Origin: Novosphingobium terrae
GTDB taxonomy: Bacteria; Pseudomonadota; Alphaproteobacteria; Sphingomonadales; Sphingomonadaceae
NCBI RefSeq assembly: GCF_017163935.1
Contig: NZ_JABVZR010000001.1
Span: 1,736,001 to 1,800,000, forward strand
Reading direction: 5' to 3'
Length of the DNA: 64,000 nt
Under the pieces are notes generated by a model that saw nothing but the letters and a program-made list of their open reading frames with translations, was not told the DNA's origin and ran no database searches. Positions 1 to 7,858 of this stretch are shown in pieces (within the stretch, counting starts at the first letter, position 1; the number at the start of each line of letters is the position of its first letter). The position numbers and the translations under genes are program-made.

Positions 1-1
1 A

Positions 2-427
2 GCGATTAGCCCTGATGATGGTGAAAAGACCGCGCAGGCCTTTGAGCAGGCATTCAAAGACCATAGCTGGCCGCCGCGCTGGCGCGACGGTATTTATGAT
101 TTCCATCATTACCATTCGACCGCGCATGAGGTGCTCGGGGTGGCCTCCGGATCGGCGACGCTCATCATCGGCGGTCCGGGTGGTGAGGAGATCGAAGTCG
201 GTGCGGGGGATGCCATCCTGCTGCCGGTGGGGACGGGCCATTGCGCGATCTGGTCGAGCGAGGATTTTCTGGTGGTGGGCGCTTACCCCACCAGTCAGGA
301 TTGGGACATCTGCCGTGAGGCGCCAAGCCAATCGGCATGGCAGAGGATCGTGCAACTGCCGTTCCCTGATCTGGACCCGGTTGCCGGGGCAGATGGCCCT
401 TTGGCAAAAAACTGGCATGCGACGTGA
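2..427 (+). CDS. Cupin-domain protein, YjlB-like (5' end outside window)
   Basis: The reading frame is open from base 2 and ends with TGA at 425-427, so the true start lies upstream of the window. The visible 141 residues contain a WRDGIYDFHHYHSTAHEVLG stretch followed by a glycine-rich beta strand region and LPVGTGH. Both fit the two conserved motifs of a single RmlC-like cupin of the YjlB type, with histidines that could bind a metal. YjlB-type proteins are small cytosolic cupins of unknown substrate. The gene converges on the minus-strand genes that follow. Confidence in the fold is good; the function is open. Confidence 0.75.
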   Translation, partial: AISPDDGEKTAQAFEQAFKDHSWPPRWRDGIYDFHHYHSTAHEVLGVASGSATLIIGGPGGEEIEVGAGDAILLPVGTGHCAIWSSEDFLVVGAYPTSQDWDICREAPSQSAWQRIVQLPFPDLDPVAGADGPLAKNWHAT

Positions 428-477
428 CTGCCCGGAACAAGTCTGAACCGTGAGGTGAATGGCGAGGAATTTGCCCT

Positions 478-1023
478 TCAGCGCGAAGCTTTCGGAATTG
501 CGGTGATCTTGCCGCCGCGCTCGAAGGTCACCAGCTTGGCCATTCTGACATCATCTATTCCTTGCATGCGCAAGGCTTCAGCGAGGTCCTCCGGCCTGAC
601 GTAATGGCGTCGCATCATCGCCTGATTGACATGCCCATCCCGCTCCAGCACATTGGTTTGGCCTTTGACGAACAGGGCCAGCCAGTTGAAACGCATCTTC
701 GCCACGGGCATCAGGCGGTAAATGACCGACACCACCATCGTTGCGAACTCGACAGGGTGGATGCCGATCTTTTTCCAAAGCCAAAGCCGCGCCGCACCCC
801 GGGGGACAAAGGCTGGGATCAACGATCCCCAAATGATCGTCCGGCCGACTGCGGCGTCTCGAAGGGCAGGGCTGGCCCAACTGCCGATGGCATCCGCCGC
901 AAAGTGCAACATCGGGCCGGGACCCAAGATCAGGCTCTCGAGCGGAATGGCAGTCCGCGTGGCAGTTCGGACCCTATGGATCGAACAACTTAATGAGCCG
1001 TATGTCACAAGGTCGATGATCAA
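478..1023 (-). CDS. Short YetF/DUF421 C-terminal-like protein, possibly a remnant
   Basis: The last ~65 of 181 residues (VKGQTNVLERDG... to FERGGKITAIPK) resemble the C-terminal YetF domain of DUF421 membrane proteins. The N-terminal part lacks the three clean transmembrane helices those proteins normally have and is only mildly hydrophobic around residues 90-115. The longest frame starts with TTG at 1021-1023, which overlaps the TGA of the upstream glutathione S-transferase gene (TTGA). Translational coupling is therefore possible, but the true start may be further in. It is either a divergent family member or a decayed, rearranged copy. Confidence 0.4.
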   Translation of the reverse strand: MIIDLVTYGSLSCSIHRVRTATRTAIPLESLILGPGPMLHFAADAIGSWASPALRDAAVGRTIIWGSLIPAFVPRGAARLWLWKKIGIHPVEFATMVVSVIYRLMPVAKMRFNWLALFVKGQTNVLERDGHVNQAMMRRHYVRPEDLAEALRMQGIDDVRMAKLVTFERGGKITAIPKASR

Positions 1024-1670
1024 GCGTATTTATAGGGTCCACCTCTCCCCAGTGCCGCCTGATACGCCGGCCGAGCATGGATTGCATCGAGCCATGCACA
1101 GGTTGCGGGCCTGCCAGCATCGAGCCCTCCGCGATCCCGTGCTGCTTCGAGCGGGAAGCTCATCATCACATCGGCAGCGGTGAAGGTCTCGCCGGTGAAC
1201 CAGGGGCGGGATGAAAGTTCCGCCTCGACAAAATCCAGATGGACATCGATCATCGGCTGCATCCGCTGTTGAGCGATCCCGCCCACCAGCGGGATTTTAC
1301 CGAGCACCAGCTTGAGTAGCAGCGGGGGCATCAGCGACCCCTCCGCATAATGCTGATAGAAGCGATAGTGCAGCATGCCATCCTCATCACCGGAAGGTCC
1401 AAGACGGCCTCCGGCCTTGTCGACAAGGTAGGCGATGATGGCCCCGGTCTCGGCAATGGTGCGCCGGTTGTCGCTGTCCACGATGACAGGCGATTTGCCC
1501 AGTGGATGCACGGCGCCCAGTTCAGGGGGCGCAAACATCGTTTCAGGATTTCGAGCGTAATGCTTGACTTCGTAAGGCAGGCACAGCTCCTCCAGCAGCC
1601 ATAGGATTCGCTGCGAACGGGAGTTGTCGAGGTGGTGGACAGTGATCACGGGCAAGCTCCTTTGATCCAT
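1020..1670 (-). CDS. Glutathione S-transferase family protein
   Basis: This 216-residue protein has an N-terminal thioredoxin-like domain with SRSQRILWLLEE and HPLGKSPV, followed by an AETGAIIAYL element. The all-alpha C-terminal domain includes WFTGETFTAADVMMSFPLE. This is the usual GST layout and length, matching cytosolic enzymes that conjugate glutathione to electrophiles. ATG at 1670 was chosen because the family alignment begins there; upstream in-frame codons to 1946 look non-coding. Its stop overlaps the start of the YetF-like ORF. The substrate cannot be told from sequence. Confidence 0.85.
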   Translation of the reverse strand: MDQRSLPVITVHHLDNSRSQRILWLLEELCLPYEVKHYARNPETMFAPPELGAVHPLGKSPVIVDSDNRRTIAETGAIIAYLVDKAGGRLGPSGDEDGMLHYRFYQHYAEGSLMPPLLLKLVLGKIPLVGGIAQQRMQPMIDVHLDFVEAELSSRPWFTGETFTAADVMMSFPLEAARDRGGLDAGRPATCAWLDAIHARPAYQAALGRGGPYKYA

Positions 1671-2289
1671 GAACGATCCTGTCAAAGCATTGTTCGTCCG
1701 CCTGCGTTGCAAACAAGCTGCGTTTGCCTTGAGATGGTTCGCATGATCCGCACCGGTTTCGCCGGTGTTGTCAGACCTTGAGCCTTGGGAGAACAGAGGA
1801 TGGCTTATGACGTGTCGGTCGAAAACCTCACATGTCAGCTGAGTCGAGCAGGGTGATAACGGTTCCGCAATAGATTGCTCATTGGCTGGTGCGTCGTGGG
1901 AACCGGAACGGCAGGTTTTAGGTCGTGAAGTGGCTATAGCTGCCATTGGACACTGCGACGGTCGGATGTGGCGTTGCGGCCGAAATACATCGCTCTCAGA
2001 ATTCGATTCAAAAGGCGCCGTTCAACGTCGTGCAGGATTGAGGTGCCAGTCAGCCGCACAAAGCCATGTAGGACACTTGTTTGGCAAAGCGGTTATATCT
2101 GAGCCGAGAGGAGCAAACTCGGCCTGTCTTGCAAGATCCTGACATTGGTTCTGCCCGAGTGGCCAAATAAGTATTGCAATAAACATTGATTGTCCGGTCA
2201 ATTTCGTAGGGTATGGATGAGGGTAATTTGCGCCATGGTTATACCTATCTCAACTCTATGCAATCGGAAGGGGAATTCGAGATGGAATT
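1671..2289. other. Intergenic region without a supported gene
   Basis: About 620 bases separate the glutathione S-transferase start from the 3' end of the GlxA-type regulator. The open frames here (for example 1882-2142 on the plus strand) have no recognisable protein motif and no convincing ribosome binding site. It should hold the promoter of the GST gene, but no clear -35/-10 pair was identified. Confidence 0.5.
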
Positions 2290-3258
2290 TCAATGACTCG
2301 CCCTGAAGTTTGCCCGGTACTGCAGCGGCGTCACTTCAAGGCGTCGCTGAAAAGCGCTTCGCATTTGATCGGGATTGGCGAAGCCGCAGTCGAAAGCAAT
2401 GGCCTTGAGCGCTACGTCGCTCGATTCCAGAAGGTTGCGGGCCTGGTCGAGGCGAACGCCCTCGACATACTCATGCGGTGTCACACCAAGCTCTTTCACG
2501 AAAAGCCGCGCGATGCTGCGTGCGCTTACACCGGCAATTTCGGCTAGGCGTTCGACGGGAAACCCTTCTCGGATATGCTCCATGACATAGGCCTGTACCT
2601 TGCCAAGTGGTGTTTCCGAATCACCCACCGGCAGCAGCAGCGGGCTGAACTGCGATTGCCCTCCCTGCCGCTGCGCCACAACCACCAGCGCCTTTGCACA
2701 GGCCAGCGAGATCGCGGCTCCATGATCTTCGCTGACCAATGCAAGGCTGAGATCGATCCCGGCGGTGACCCCGGCCGAGGTAACTAGCCGGTCGTCACGC
2801 GCATGGATGCGGTTGTGCTCGACGCGTGCTTTGGGGAATTCACGCGCCAGTTGGTCGGAACACAGCCAATGGGTGGTGACAGTCCGCCCATCGAGCAGTC
2901 CGGCGCGTCCCAAGGCGAAGGCGCCGTTGCAGATCGAGCCATAGCGCTGGGCCCGCACGCCCCAGTCTTGCAACCATGTCGACATTTCATCATCGGCGGG
3001 ACTGGAAGGCAGGTCGGGGCCACCGGCCACCATAACCGTGTCGAAGGTGCGCTCGGCCTCAGCGAAGCTTAGATCGGGGCTCAGGCGCATACCGTTTGAG
3101 CCGCGCACCGGCTGCGTCGTCCCGGCGACCAGCAGGCACTCATAACGATCCTCGGGCGGTAGAAAGCCGTTCGCCGCCGCGAAGACGTCAAGCGGTCCAG
3201 CCACATCGAGGGCCTGAACACCCTGGAAGACGACGATCGCCATTTGTCTTGCCGTCAT
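2290..3258 (-). CDS. GlxA-family transcriptional regulator (DJ-1/PfpI + AraC HTH)
   Basis: This 322-residue regulator has an N-terminal DJ-1/PfpI-like domain (residues ~6-175) with the SICNGAFALGRAGLL nucleophile-elbow segment (Cys110). A C-terminal AraC/XylS double helix-turn-helix follows (~215-315), seen in VERLAEIAGVSARSIARLF and AFDCGFANPDQMRSAFQR. GlxA-type proteins are DNA-binding activators whose DJ-1 domain is usually thought to sense rather than catalyse. ATG 3258 is used; ATG 3243 is an alternative. It is divergent from the HD/hydrolase operon at 3496-7290, separated by ~240 bases, so it is the likely regulator of that operon. The frame runs on upstream to 4308, but that part is antisense to the HD gene. 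Confidence 0.85.
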   Translation of the reverse strand: MTARQMAIVVFQGVQALDVAGPLDVFAAANGFLPPEDRYECLLVAGTTQPVRGSNGMRLSPDLSFAEAERTFDTVMVAGGPDLPSSPADDEMSTWLQDWGVRAQRYGSICNGAFALGRAGLLDGRTVTTHWLCSDQLAREFPKARVEHNRIHARDDRLVTSAGVTAGIDLSLALVSEDHGAAISLACAKALVVVAQRQGGQSQFSPLLLPVGDSETPLGKVQAYVMEHIREGFPVERLAEIAGVSARSIARLFVKELGVTPHEYVEGVRLDQARNLLESSDVALKAIAFDCGFANPDQMRSAFQRRLEVTPLQYRANFRASH

Positions 3259-3495
3259 GCGATCACGTTCCTTTGGTGCTGGTGCCCACGGTGGGCAGCT
3301 AATCCAGTATGGTTGGCAGTTTATTCCGGTTGGCCGTGATTGCAGCCACGAGCCCTTGCTGCGATGAAAGAGGGGCAGGACGCAAGGCCCTTTTCGGTCC
3401 GAGGTCCCCACCATCAACACCCACACGGCGCCAGAAGCCGGCGACCCCGTTCCCCGGGGGCGCTGGAGTGTGCCCCCACGACCCGGAGATTTGTC

Positions 3496-4158
3496 ATGAC
3501 CAACCAGATCACTCTGGCCAGCAAAACCATTGGCGGCGTCACCATCCCCGATAGCGCGTTGTGCCGCGCAATCACCGAATTCGTCCGCGATACCGAAACC
3601 GACCTGCTGTTCAACCATTCGAGCCGGGTTTTCTTCTTCGGCGCCATCGCCGGGCATGAGCGCGGACTGACCTTCAATCCCGAGCTGCTGTATGCGGCTG
3701 CGATGTTCCACGATGTGGGGCTGATGCCCGCGCACAGCAGCAAGGATCTGCGCTTCGAGGTCGATGGAGCGAACGCCGCCCGGGACTTCCTGGCCAGCCA
3801 CAAGGTCGACCCCTCCGACATCGAAAAGGTCTGGACCGGCATCGCCCTGCACACGACGCCGGGCATCCCTGAATTCATGCATCCGGTGATCGCCCTGACC
3901 ACCGCGGGCGTCGAAATGGATGTGCTGGGCCTCACCTATGACGAGTACCCCGATGACATCCGCGAAGCTGTGGTCGCCGCCTATCCGCGCACGCCGGCCT
4001 TCAAGGAAGACATCATTCAGGCCTTTTACGACGGCATCAAGCACAAGCCCGACACCACCTTCGGCAACGTCAAGGCGGACGTCATCGCGGACAAGGAACA
4101 GCACTTCCATCGCGGCAACTTCTGCTCGGTCATCCGTTGCTCGCACTGGCACGGCTGA
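3496..4158 (+). CDS. HD-domain protein, cyanamide-hydratase-like
   Basis: This 220-residue protein carries an HD-type metal-binding core: FNHSSRVFFF (His41), AAAMFHDVGL (His72-Asp73) and further histidines near residues 115-130. The NHSxRVF...HDVG arrangement is the one seen in HD-type cyanamide hydratases, which hydrate cyanamide to urea. That substrate is only a family-level suggestion. ATG 3496 has GGAG eight bases upstream. It is the first gene of a plus-strand operon with 4211, 4915, 5737 and 6544. A paralogue lies on the opposite strand at 21394-22050, with 298 bases of identical DNA inside the 3' half. Confidence 0.8.
   Translation: MTNQITLASKTIGGVTIPDSALCRAITEFVRDTETDLLFNHSSRVFFFGAIAGHERGLTFNPELLYAAAMFHDVGLMPAHSSKDLRFEVDGANAARDFLASHKVDPSDIEKVWTGIALHTTPGIPEFMHPVIALTTAGVEMDVLGLTYDEYPDDIREAVVAAYPRTPAFKEDIIQAFYDGIKHKPDTTFGNVKADVIADKEQHFHRGNFCSVIRCSHWHG
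3802..4099. repeat. Inverted near-identical repeat, copy A (HD genes)
   Basis: Read by eye, these 298 bases are identical to the reverse complement of 21453-21750. Lower identity extends on both sides to about 3726 and to the stop codon. Both copies encode the C-terminal half of an HD-domain protein, while their 5' thirds clearly differ. This pattern suggests gene conversion or a recent partial duplication rather than uniform divergence. Confidence 0.85.
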
Positions 4159-4210
4159 CGGCTTTCCGCCCCCCACAGACACCCAAACACAACGCTTCAG
4201 GAGAACAACG

Positions 4211-4885
4211 ATGAGCAAGATTTCCAACATCATCCTGGTCCACGGCGCATGGGCCGACGGCTCAAGCTGGGCCAAGGTCATTCCGTTGCTCAAGGGCATG
4301 GCGGTCACCGCGGTTCAGCTGCCGCTGACCAGCTTTTCGGCCGATGTGGCGGCGGTCAGCCGAGCGATCGCACGCGCCGATGGCGACGTGGTGCTGGTCG
4401 GGCACAGCTATGCCGGGGCGGTGATCGGTCAGGCGGGCAATGACCCCAAGGTGGCCCGCCTCGTCTACATCGACGCTTTCGCTCCCGATGCCGGGGAATC
4501 CGCCGGTTCATTGTTCGCCCAGTTCGAAGCTGCCCCTCTGGGCGCTGAAATTCGGCCCGATGCCCAGGGATTCCTCACGCTGACTGAGGATGGCATTGCC
4601 AATCTCTTCGCGCAGGACGTGACCAGCGATGAGCAGGCTGCGCTTTATGCCACGCAGGGCCCGATCAACGGCGAGGCTCTGGGCGGTACGCTGAGCGAGG
4701 CGGCATGGCGCACGCGCCCCACCTTCTATCTCGTCGGCGAGGAGGATCAGGCGATCCTGCGCGTCGATCAGGAGCGGATGGCCACGCGTATGAACGCAAC
4801 CGTCGCCCATGTCGGCGCCAGTCACGTGCCGATGCTGTCGCATCCCGATGTGGTGGCCGATTTCATCCTTCAAGCCTCGGCATGA
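4211..4885 (+). CDS. Cytosolic alpha/beta hydrolase (copy 1 of the short family)
   Basis: This 224-residue protein has no signal peptide. An oxyanion-hole segment NIILVHGAWADGSSW is followed by the nucleophile elbow VGHSYAG (Ser66), an acid near Asp179 in GEEDQAIL, and His205 in ASHVPMLSHPD. The complete Ser-Asp-His triad predicts an active esterase or lyase-like enzyme of the Abhydrolase_6 type, distantly similar to plant methylesterases and hydroxynitrile lyases. CAGGAG precedes ATG 4211. It lies 52 bases after the HD gene and is closely similar along its length to the product of 36894-37568. The substrate is unknown. Confidence 0.85.
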   Translation: MSKISNIILVHGAWADGSSWAKVIPLLKGMAVTAVQLPLTSFSADVAAVSRAIARADGDVVLVGHSYAGAVIGQAGNDPKVARLVYIDAFAPDAGESAGSLFAQFEAAPLGAEIRPDAQGFLTLTEDGIANLFAQDVTSDEQAALYATQGPINGEALGGTLSEAAWRTRPTFYLVGEEDQAILRVDQERMATRMNATVAHVGASHVPMLSHPDVVADFILQASA

Positions 4886-4914
4886 TGGGCCGCTGCAACG
4901 CAAAGGACAGGATC

Positions 4915-5712
4915 ATGGACAAATTCATCACCGTGAACGACGTGCGGCTGCGCGTCGTGGATCAGGGAGAAGGCGCGCCGGCGCTGGTCTTCCTCCATTA
5001 CTGGGGCGGATCAGCAAGCACATGGGCGCCGCTGATCGCCGCGCTAGGCTCCGGTCGGCGCAGCATCGCGCTGGACCAGCGTGGTTGGGGGCAGTCCGAT
5101 GCTCCCGCAAGTTACGCGCTGGCCGATATGGCCGAGGATGCGCAAGGTGTGATCGCGGCGCTGGGCCTGGAGCGCTACGTGCTCATAGGCCACTCCATGG
5201 GCGGCAAGGTGGCGCAACTGCTCGCCTCACGCTGCCCGACCGGTCTTGCCGGCCTGGTTCTGGTGGCTCCCTCTCCTCCCACGCCTCTCGGGCTGCCGCT
5301 CGAGGTAAGGCAGGGAATGGTCCATGCCTACGACAGTCGAGAGAGCGTCATCGCCACCGTTCAGCATGCGCTGACAGGCACACCGCTCAATCCCGAACAA
5401 CTTGAGCAGGTGATCGCTGACAGCCTTGCGGGCTCTGCACCGGCCCGGAAGGCTTGGCCCATGGCCACCAGCCAAGAGAATATCGCCGAGCAGGTAGCCC
5501 ATATTGCCGTGCCGGTTCTGGTGATTGCAGGCGAGCAAGATCGTGTCGATCCGCCTGCAGTCCTCGAACAGGAGCTGTTGCCGCATATCAAGCAGGCGCG
5601 GATGCATGTGCTCCCTGGCGTCGGGCATCTCTCGCCGGTGGAGGCACCCGAAGCGCTGGCCAGTCTGATCCGGGATTTCGTCGAGACCCTTGCGGTCACC
5701 TCCGCCGCCTGA
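4915..5712 (+). CDS. Alpha/beta hydrolase fold protein
   Basis: This 265-residue hydrolase has an HYWGGSASTW oxyanion segment, LDQRGWGQSD, the nucleophile elbow IGHSMGGK (Ser94), a likely acid in AGEQDRVDPP and a C-terminal His in GVGHLSPVEAPE. It belongs to the general Abhydrolase_1 group of esterases, haloperoxidase-like and C-C hydrolases, and is clearly distinct from the shorter family at 4211. AAAGGACAG precedes ATG 4915, 29 bases after the previous stop, so it is the third gene of the operon. It probably acts in the cytosol; the substrate is not deducible. Confidence 0.85.
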   Translation: MDKFITVNDVRLRVVDQGEGAPALVFLHYWGGSASTWAPLIAALGSGRRSIALDQRGWGQSDAPASYALADMAEDAQGVIAALGLERYVLIGHSMGGKVAQLLASRCPTGLAGLVLVAPSPPTPLGLPLEVRQGMVHAYDSRESVIATVQHALTGTPLNPEQLEQVIADSLAGSAPARKAWPMATSQENIAEQVAHIAVPVLVIAGEQDRVDPPAVLEQELLPHIKQARMHVLPGVGHLSPVEAPEALASLIRDFVETLAVTSAA

Positions 5713-5736
5713 CGCCCAAATCAATGGGAGTTGTCC

Positions 5737-6498
5737 ATGTTCGATACGCAGATCATCCCCATTCCGATCCTGCCTTTCGGTATGGTCAACGCCCATCTCA
5801 TTCGCAGCGAGGCAGTTTGCATCCTTGTCGATGCGGGCATTCCAGGTTCGGAACGTCGTATCGGCAAGGTGCTGGCCAACCATGGTCTGACCTTCCGTGA
5901 CATCAAGCTGATCGTCGTGACTCACGCCCATACCGATCATGCAGGCAGCGCCGCGCGGTTGCGCGCGCTGTCGGGTGCCCCCATCCTGGCGCATGAGGCT
6001 GACGCTGATTATTACAGCCGCAAGGTGCCGATGTCCTATTGTACCACCGGCTGGGTTGGCAGGCTGTTCCTCAGAACGCCAGCGCCCCATGAGCCCTATG
6101 AGGGCTTCGTGCCCGACATCATGATGCGCAACGGAGAGACCATGAATCTGCTGAATTTCGGCGTCGATGGTCTGGTGCGCCATACCGGAGGTCACACGCC
6201 AGGTTCTATCGCTGTCGAGCTGGCATCACGGGATGCGCTCGTGGGTGACCTGATCGCCTCGGGTATCCTGATTGGCGGGCTGCTCTTCAAAGGGAGGGCG
6301 ATCCGGCCTCCCTTCGAGGACGATCCGCAGACCGTTGCGCGTGAACTCGAACGGCTAGTGCAGGATGGAGCACAACGCTTCCACATGGGTCATGGCGGGC
6401 CCTTGGAGGTTCCTGAAGTTCTGCGTCACGCCTGGGTGCTGGCCAGCCTGAGCGGTGATGCGTGTGCCTCGGGTCAATGCCAGCACGATCATCATTGA
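5737..6498 (+). CDS. MBL-fold metallo-hydrolase
   Basis: The 253-residue protein shows the metallo-beta-lactamase fold signature VTHAHTDHAG (His63, His65, Asp67, His68). It continues with HTGGHTPGS, VGDLIASG and a C-terminal MGHGGP, the remaining ligands of a binuclear metal site. Members include lactonases, glyoxalase II-like thioesterases and other hydrolases. ATG 5737 is preferred over TTG 5731 because GGGAG lies six bases before it. It is fourth in the operon, 24 bases after the hydrolase stop. The C-terminus ends in a Cys/His-rich CASGQCQHDHH tail of unknown purpose. Confidence 0.85.
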   Translation: MFDTQIIPIPILPFGMVNAHLIRSEAVCILVDAGIPGSERRIGKVLANHGLTFRDIKLIVVTHAHTDHAGSAARLRALSGAPILAHEADADYYSRKVPMSYCTTGWVGRLFLRTPAPHEPYEGFVPDIMMRNGETMNLLNFGVDGLVRHTGGHTPGSIAVELASRDALVGDLIASGILIGGLLFKGRAIRPPFEDDPQTVARELERLVQDGAQRFHMGHGGPLEVPEVLRHAWVLASLSGDACASGQCQHDHH

Positions 6499-6543
6499 GA
6501 AAAAATCTGCCGGGAGACTCCGGCCTCTTCAAGGAGACCACGC

Positions 6544-7290
6544 ATGCAACCGACCGATCTTCCATCGCTCAATCATCTTCGCGCGGTGGCAGCCGGCAGC
6601 GCGCCTTTCCATGTGGGCATTCTCATCGGCCCCGGTTTCGTGCCGATGGATATGGTTGGCATTCAGACCGTGCTGGGCTTGATGCCCGGTGTCGAAATCC
6701 ACCTCTTGTGGAAGAGCCATGAACTGGTCGAAGGGTTTCCCAACTGGTGGACCCGGCCGACCACGACCTTCGCCGAATGTCCGGCACGGCTCGATGTGCT
6801 GGCGATTCCGATGCTGGCCCCTGAGGTCCAGAACGATCCCGAAGTGATCGCCTTCGCGGCGGACAAGGCTGCAACAGCAGGCCATGTGATCGGCATCTGC
6901 AATGGCGTGCTGGTGCTCGGCGCGGCGGGCGTGCTGAAGGATCGGCGTGTGACGGCGAGCCACAATGCTTTGCCGATCCTCCATCAACTCGGGGTCAAGG
7001 AGGTTATTCCGGCCGGTCATGGGGTCGCTGTCGACGGCAACCTCTACACGGCGGGTCCGGGTGTAGGCAGCTTCGAAGCCGCGTTCATGGTGGTCGAAGC
7101 TGTCTTCGGGCGCCAGGCCGCCCAGCTCGCCGAGGTCATCATCGAATATGATCCTCACCCTCTTTATGGCATGGGCGTTCCAGCGAAGGCCGATCCCGAG
7201 CTCGTTGCCCAGTTCGAGGCCATCATGGAGCCCCTGGTCGTTGATTATCGCAAAGGTTCGGTCACAAGCTTCGAGACCATCGAGCCCTGA
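6544..7290 (+). CDS. DJ-1/PfpI family protein, isonitrile-hydratase-like
   Basis: The 248-residue protein has a DJ-1/PfpI domain with nucleophile elbow VIGICNGVLVLG (Cys119) and an upstream FVPMDMVGIQTVL segment typical of the isonitrile hydratase (InhA) branch. Those enzymes hydrate isonitriles to N-formamides. Here the activity is only suggested by the family. AAGGAG lies before ATG 6544 and 45 bases separate it from the MBL gene, making it the last gene of the operon. The divergent GlxA-type regulator at 2290-3258 carries a DJ-1 domain of the same fold. Confidence 0.8.
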   Translation: MQPTDLPSLNHLRAVAAGSAPFHVGILIGPGFVPMDMVGIQTVLGLMPGVEIHLLWKSHELVEGFPNWWTRPTTTFAECPARLDVLAIPMLAPEVQNDPEVIAFAADKAATAGHVIGICNGVLVLGAAGVLKDRRVTASHNALPILHQLGVKEVIPAGHGVAVDGNLYTAGPGVGSFEAAFMVVEAVFGRQAAQLAEVIIEYDPHPLYGMGVPAKADPELVAQFEAIMEPLVVDYRKGSVTSFETIEP

Positions 7291-7409
7291 GCGTCAGGAA
7301 TGCGAGCGGGGCTTTCCGCCCCATTCCCATCATAGCCGATAGGGTCTGCGACTCCCGTCCAATCTATCGGTTGCACGGTTCGCATTATTGTGCCGCCGGT
7401 AGAGAGAAT

Positions 7410-7452
7410 ATCGAACAATAGAGAGATTATCTCATGGGAGATTTTGTTCGAT
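7410..7452. repeat. Interrupted inverted repeat, 9-bp arms
   Basis: ATCGAACAA at 7410-7418 and TTGTTCGAT at 7444-7452 are perfect inverted arms with a 25-base spacer. The spacer contains a smaller GAGAT/ATCTC dyad. It lies in the 224-base gap between the DJ-1 operon and the small secreted protein gene at 7515. There is no U-tract after it, so it could be a regulator site or a structured 5' leader rather than a terminator. Confidence 0.4.
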
Positions 7453-7514
7453 GCTCGGCTGCCGAAACGCATTTGCGTCAGAAGCTTGAAGGCCCCCGTT
7501 AGGAGTAGTTTTGA

Positions 7515-7772
7515 ATGAAATTCCGACTGATCGCCATCATGTGTCCGCTTGCATTCATGGCAGGCACTGCGGCGTATGCACAAAGTAGTGCTCCGGATGC
7601 AGCTCCTGCAAAGCCTGCGGTGAAGGAAAAGAAGATCTGCCGGCAGGATGATGACACGGGTTCGATCGTGCCCAAGCGGACTTGCCACACCAAGGCTGAA
7701 TGGGCGGCTATCGAAGCCGCAGCGGCAAACTCGACCAATGTCGAAGCGCTTCGCCGGAACCGCCTGCAATAA
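7515..7772 (+). CDS. Small secreted protein with conserved KKICR...TCHTKAEW core
   Basis: This 85-residue protein begins with a signal peptide ending around AAYAQ (residues 1-23). An Ala/Pro-rich linker and a compact core follow, KKICRQDDDTGSIVPKRTCHTKAEW, with two cysteines that may form a disulfide. Similar short periplasmic proteins are common in sphingomonads and have no known function. AGGAG at 7501-7505 supports ATG 7515. It stands alone between a plus-strand operon and a minus-strand LysR gene. Confidence 0.75.
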   Translation: MKFRLIAIMCPLAFMAGTAAYAQSSAPDAAPAKPAVKEKKICRQDDDTGSIVPKRTCHTKAEWAAIEAAAANSTNVEALRRNRLQ

Positions 7773-7858
7773 GGTCATCTGGGAGATCGCCTCGGGCGGT
7801 CTCCCATCGTTCGGTTGCCAATCGAGGTTGACCGTTGCGGGAAAACTTGACGCGGCGC

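Noticed and set aside
1882..2142. 86-codon plus-strand ORF before the GlxA-type regulator
   Set aside because: No ribosome site, no motif and atypical composition; treated as intergenic.
3259..4308. Minus-strand upstream extension of the GlxA-type regulator frame (672-codon open frame)
   Set aside because: The extra ~350 codons are antisense to the HD gene and show no conserved motif; the regulator fold starts at the ATG near 3258.
5227..6195. 322-codon minus-strand frame across the hydrolase/MBL boundary
   Set aside because: It spans two clear plus-strand genes with catalytic motifs and shows no protein family.
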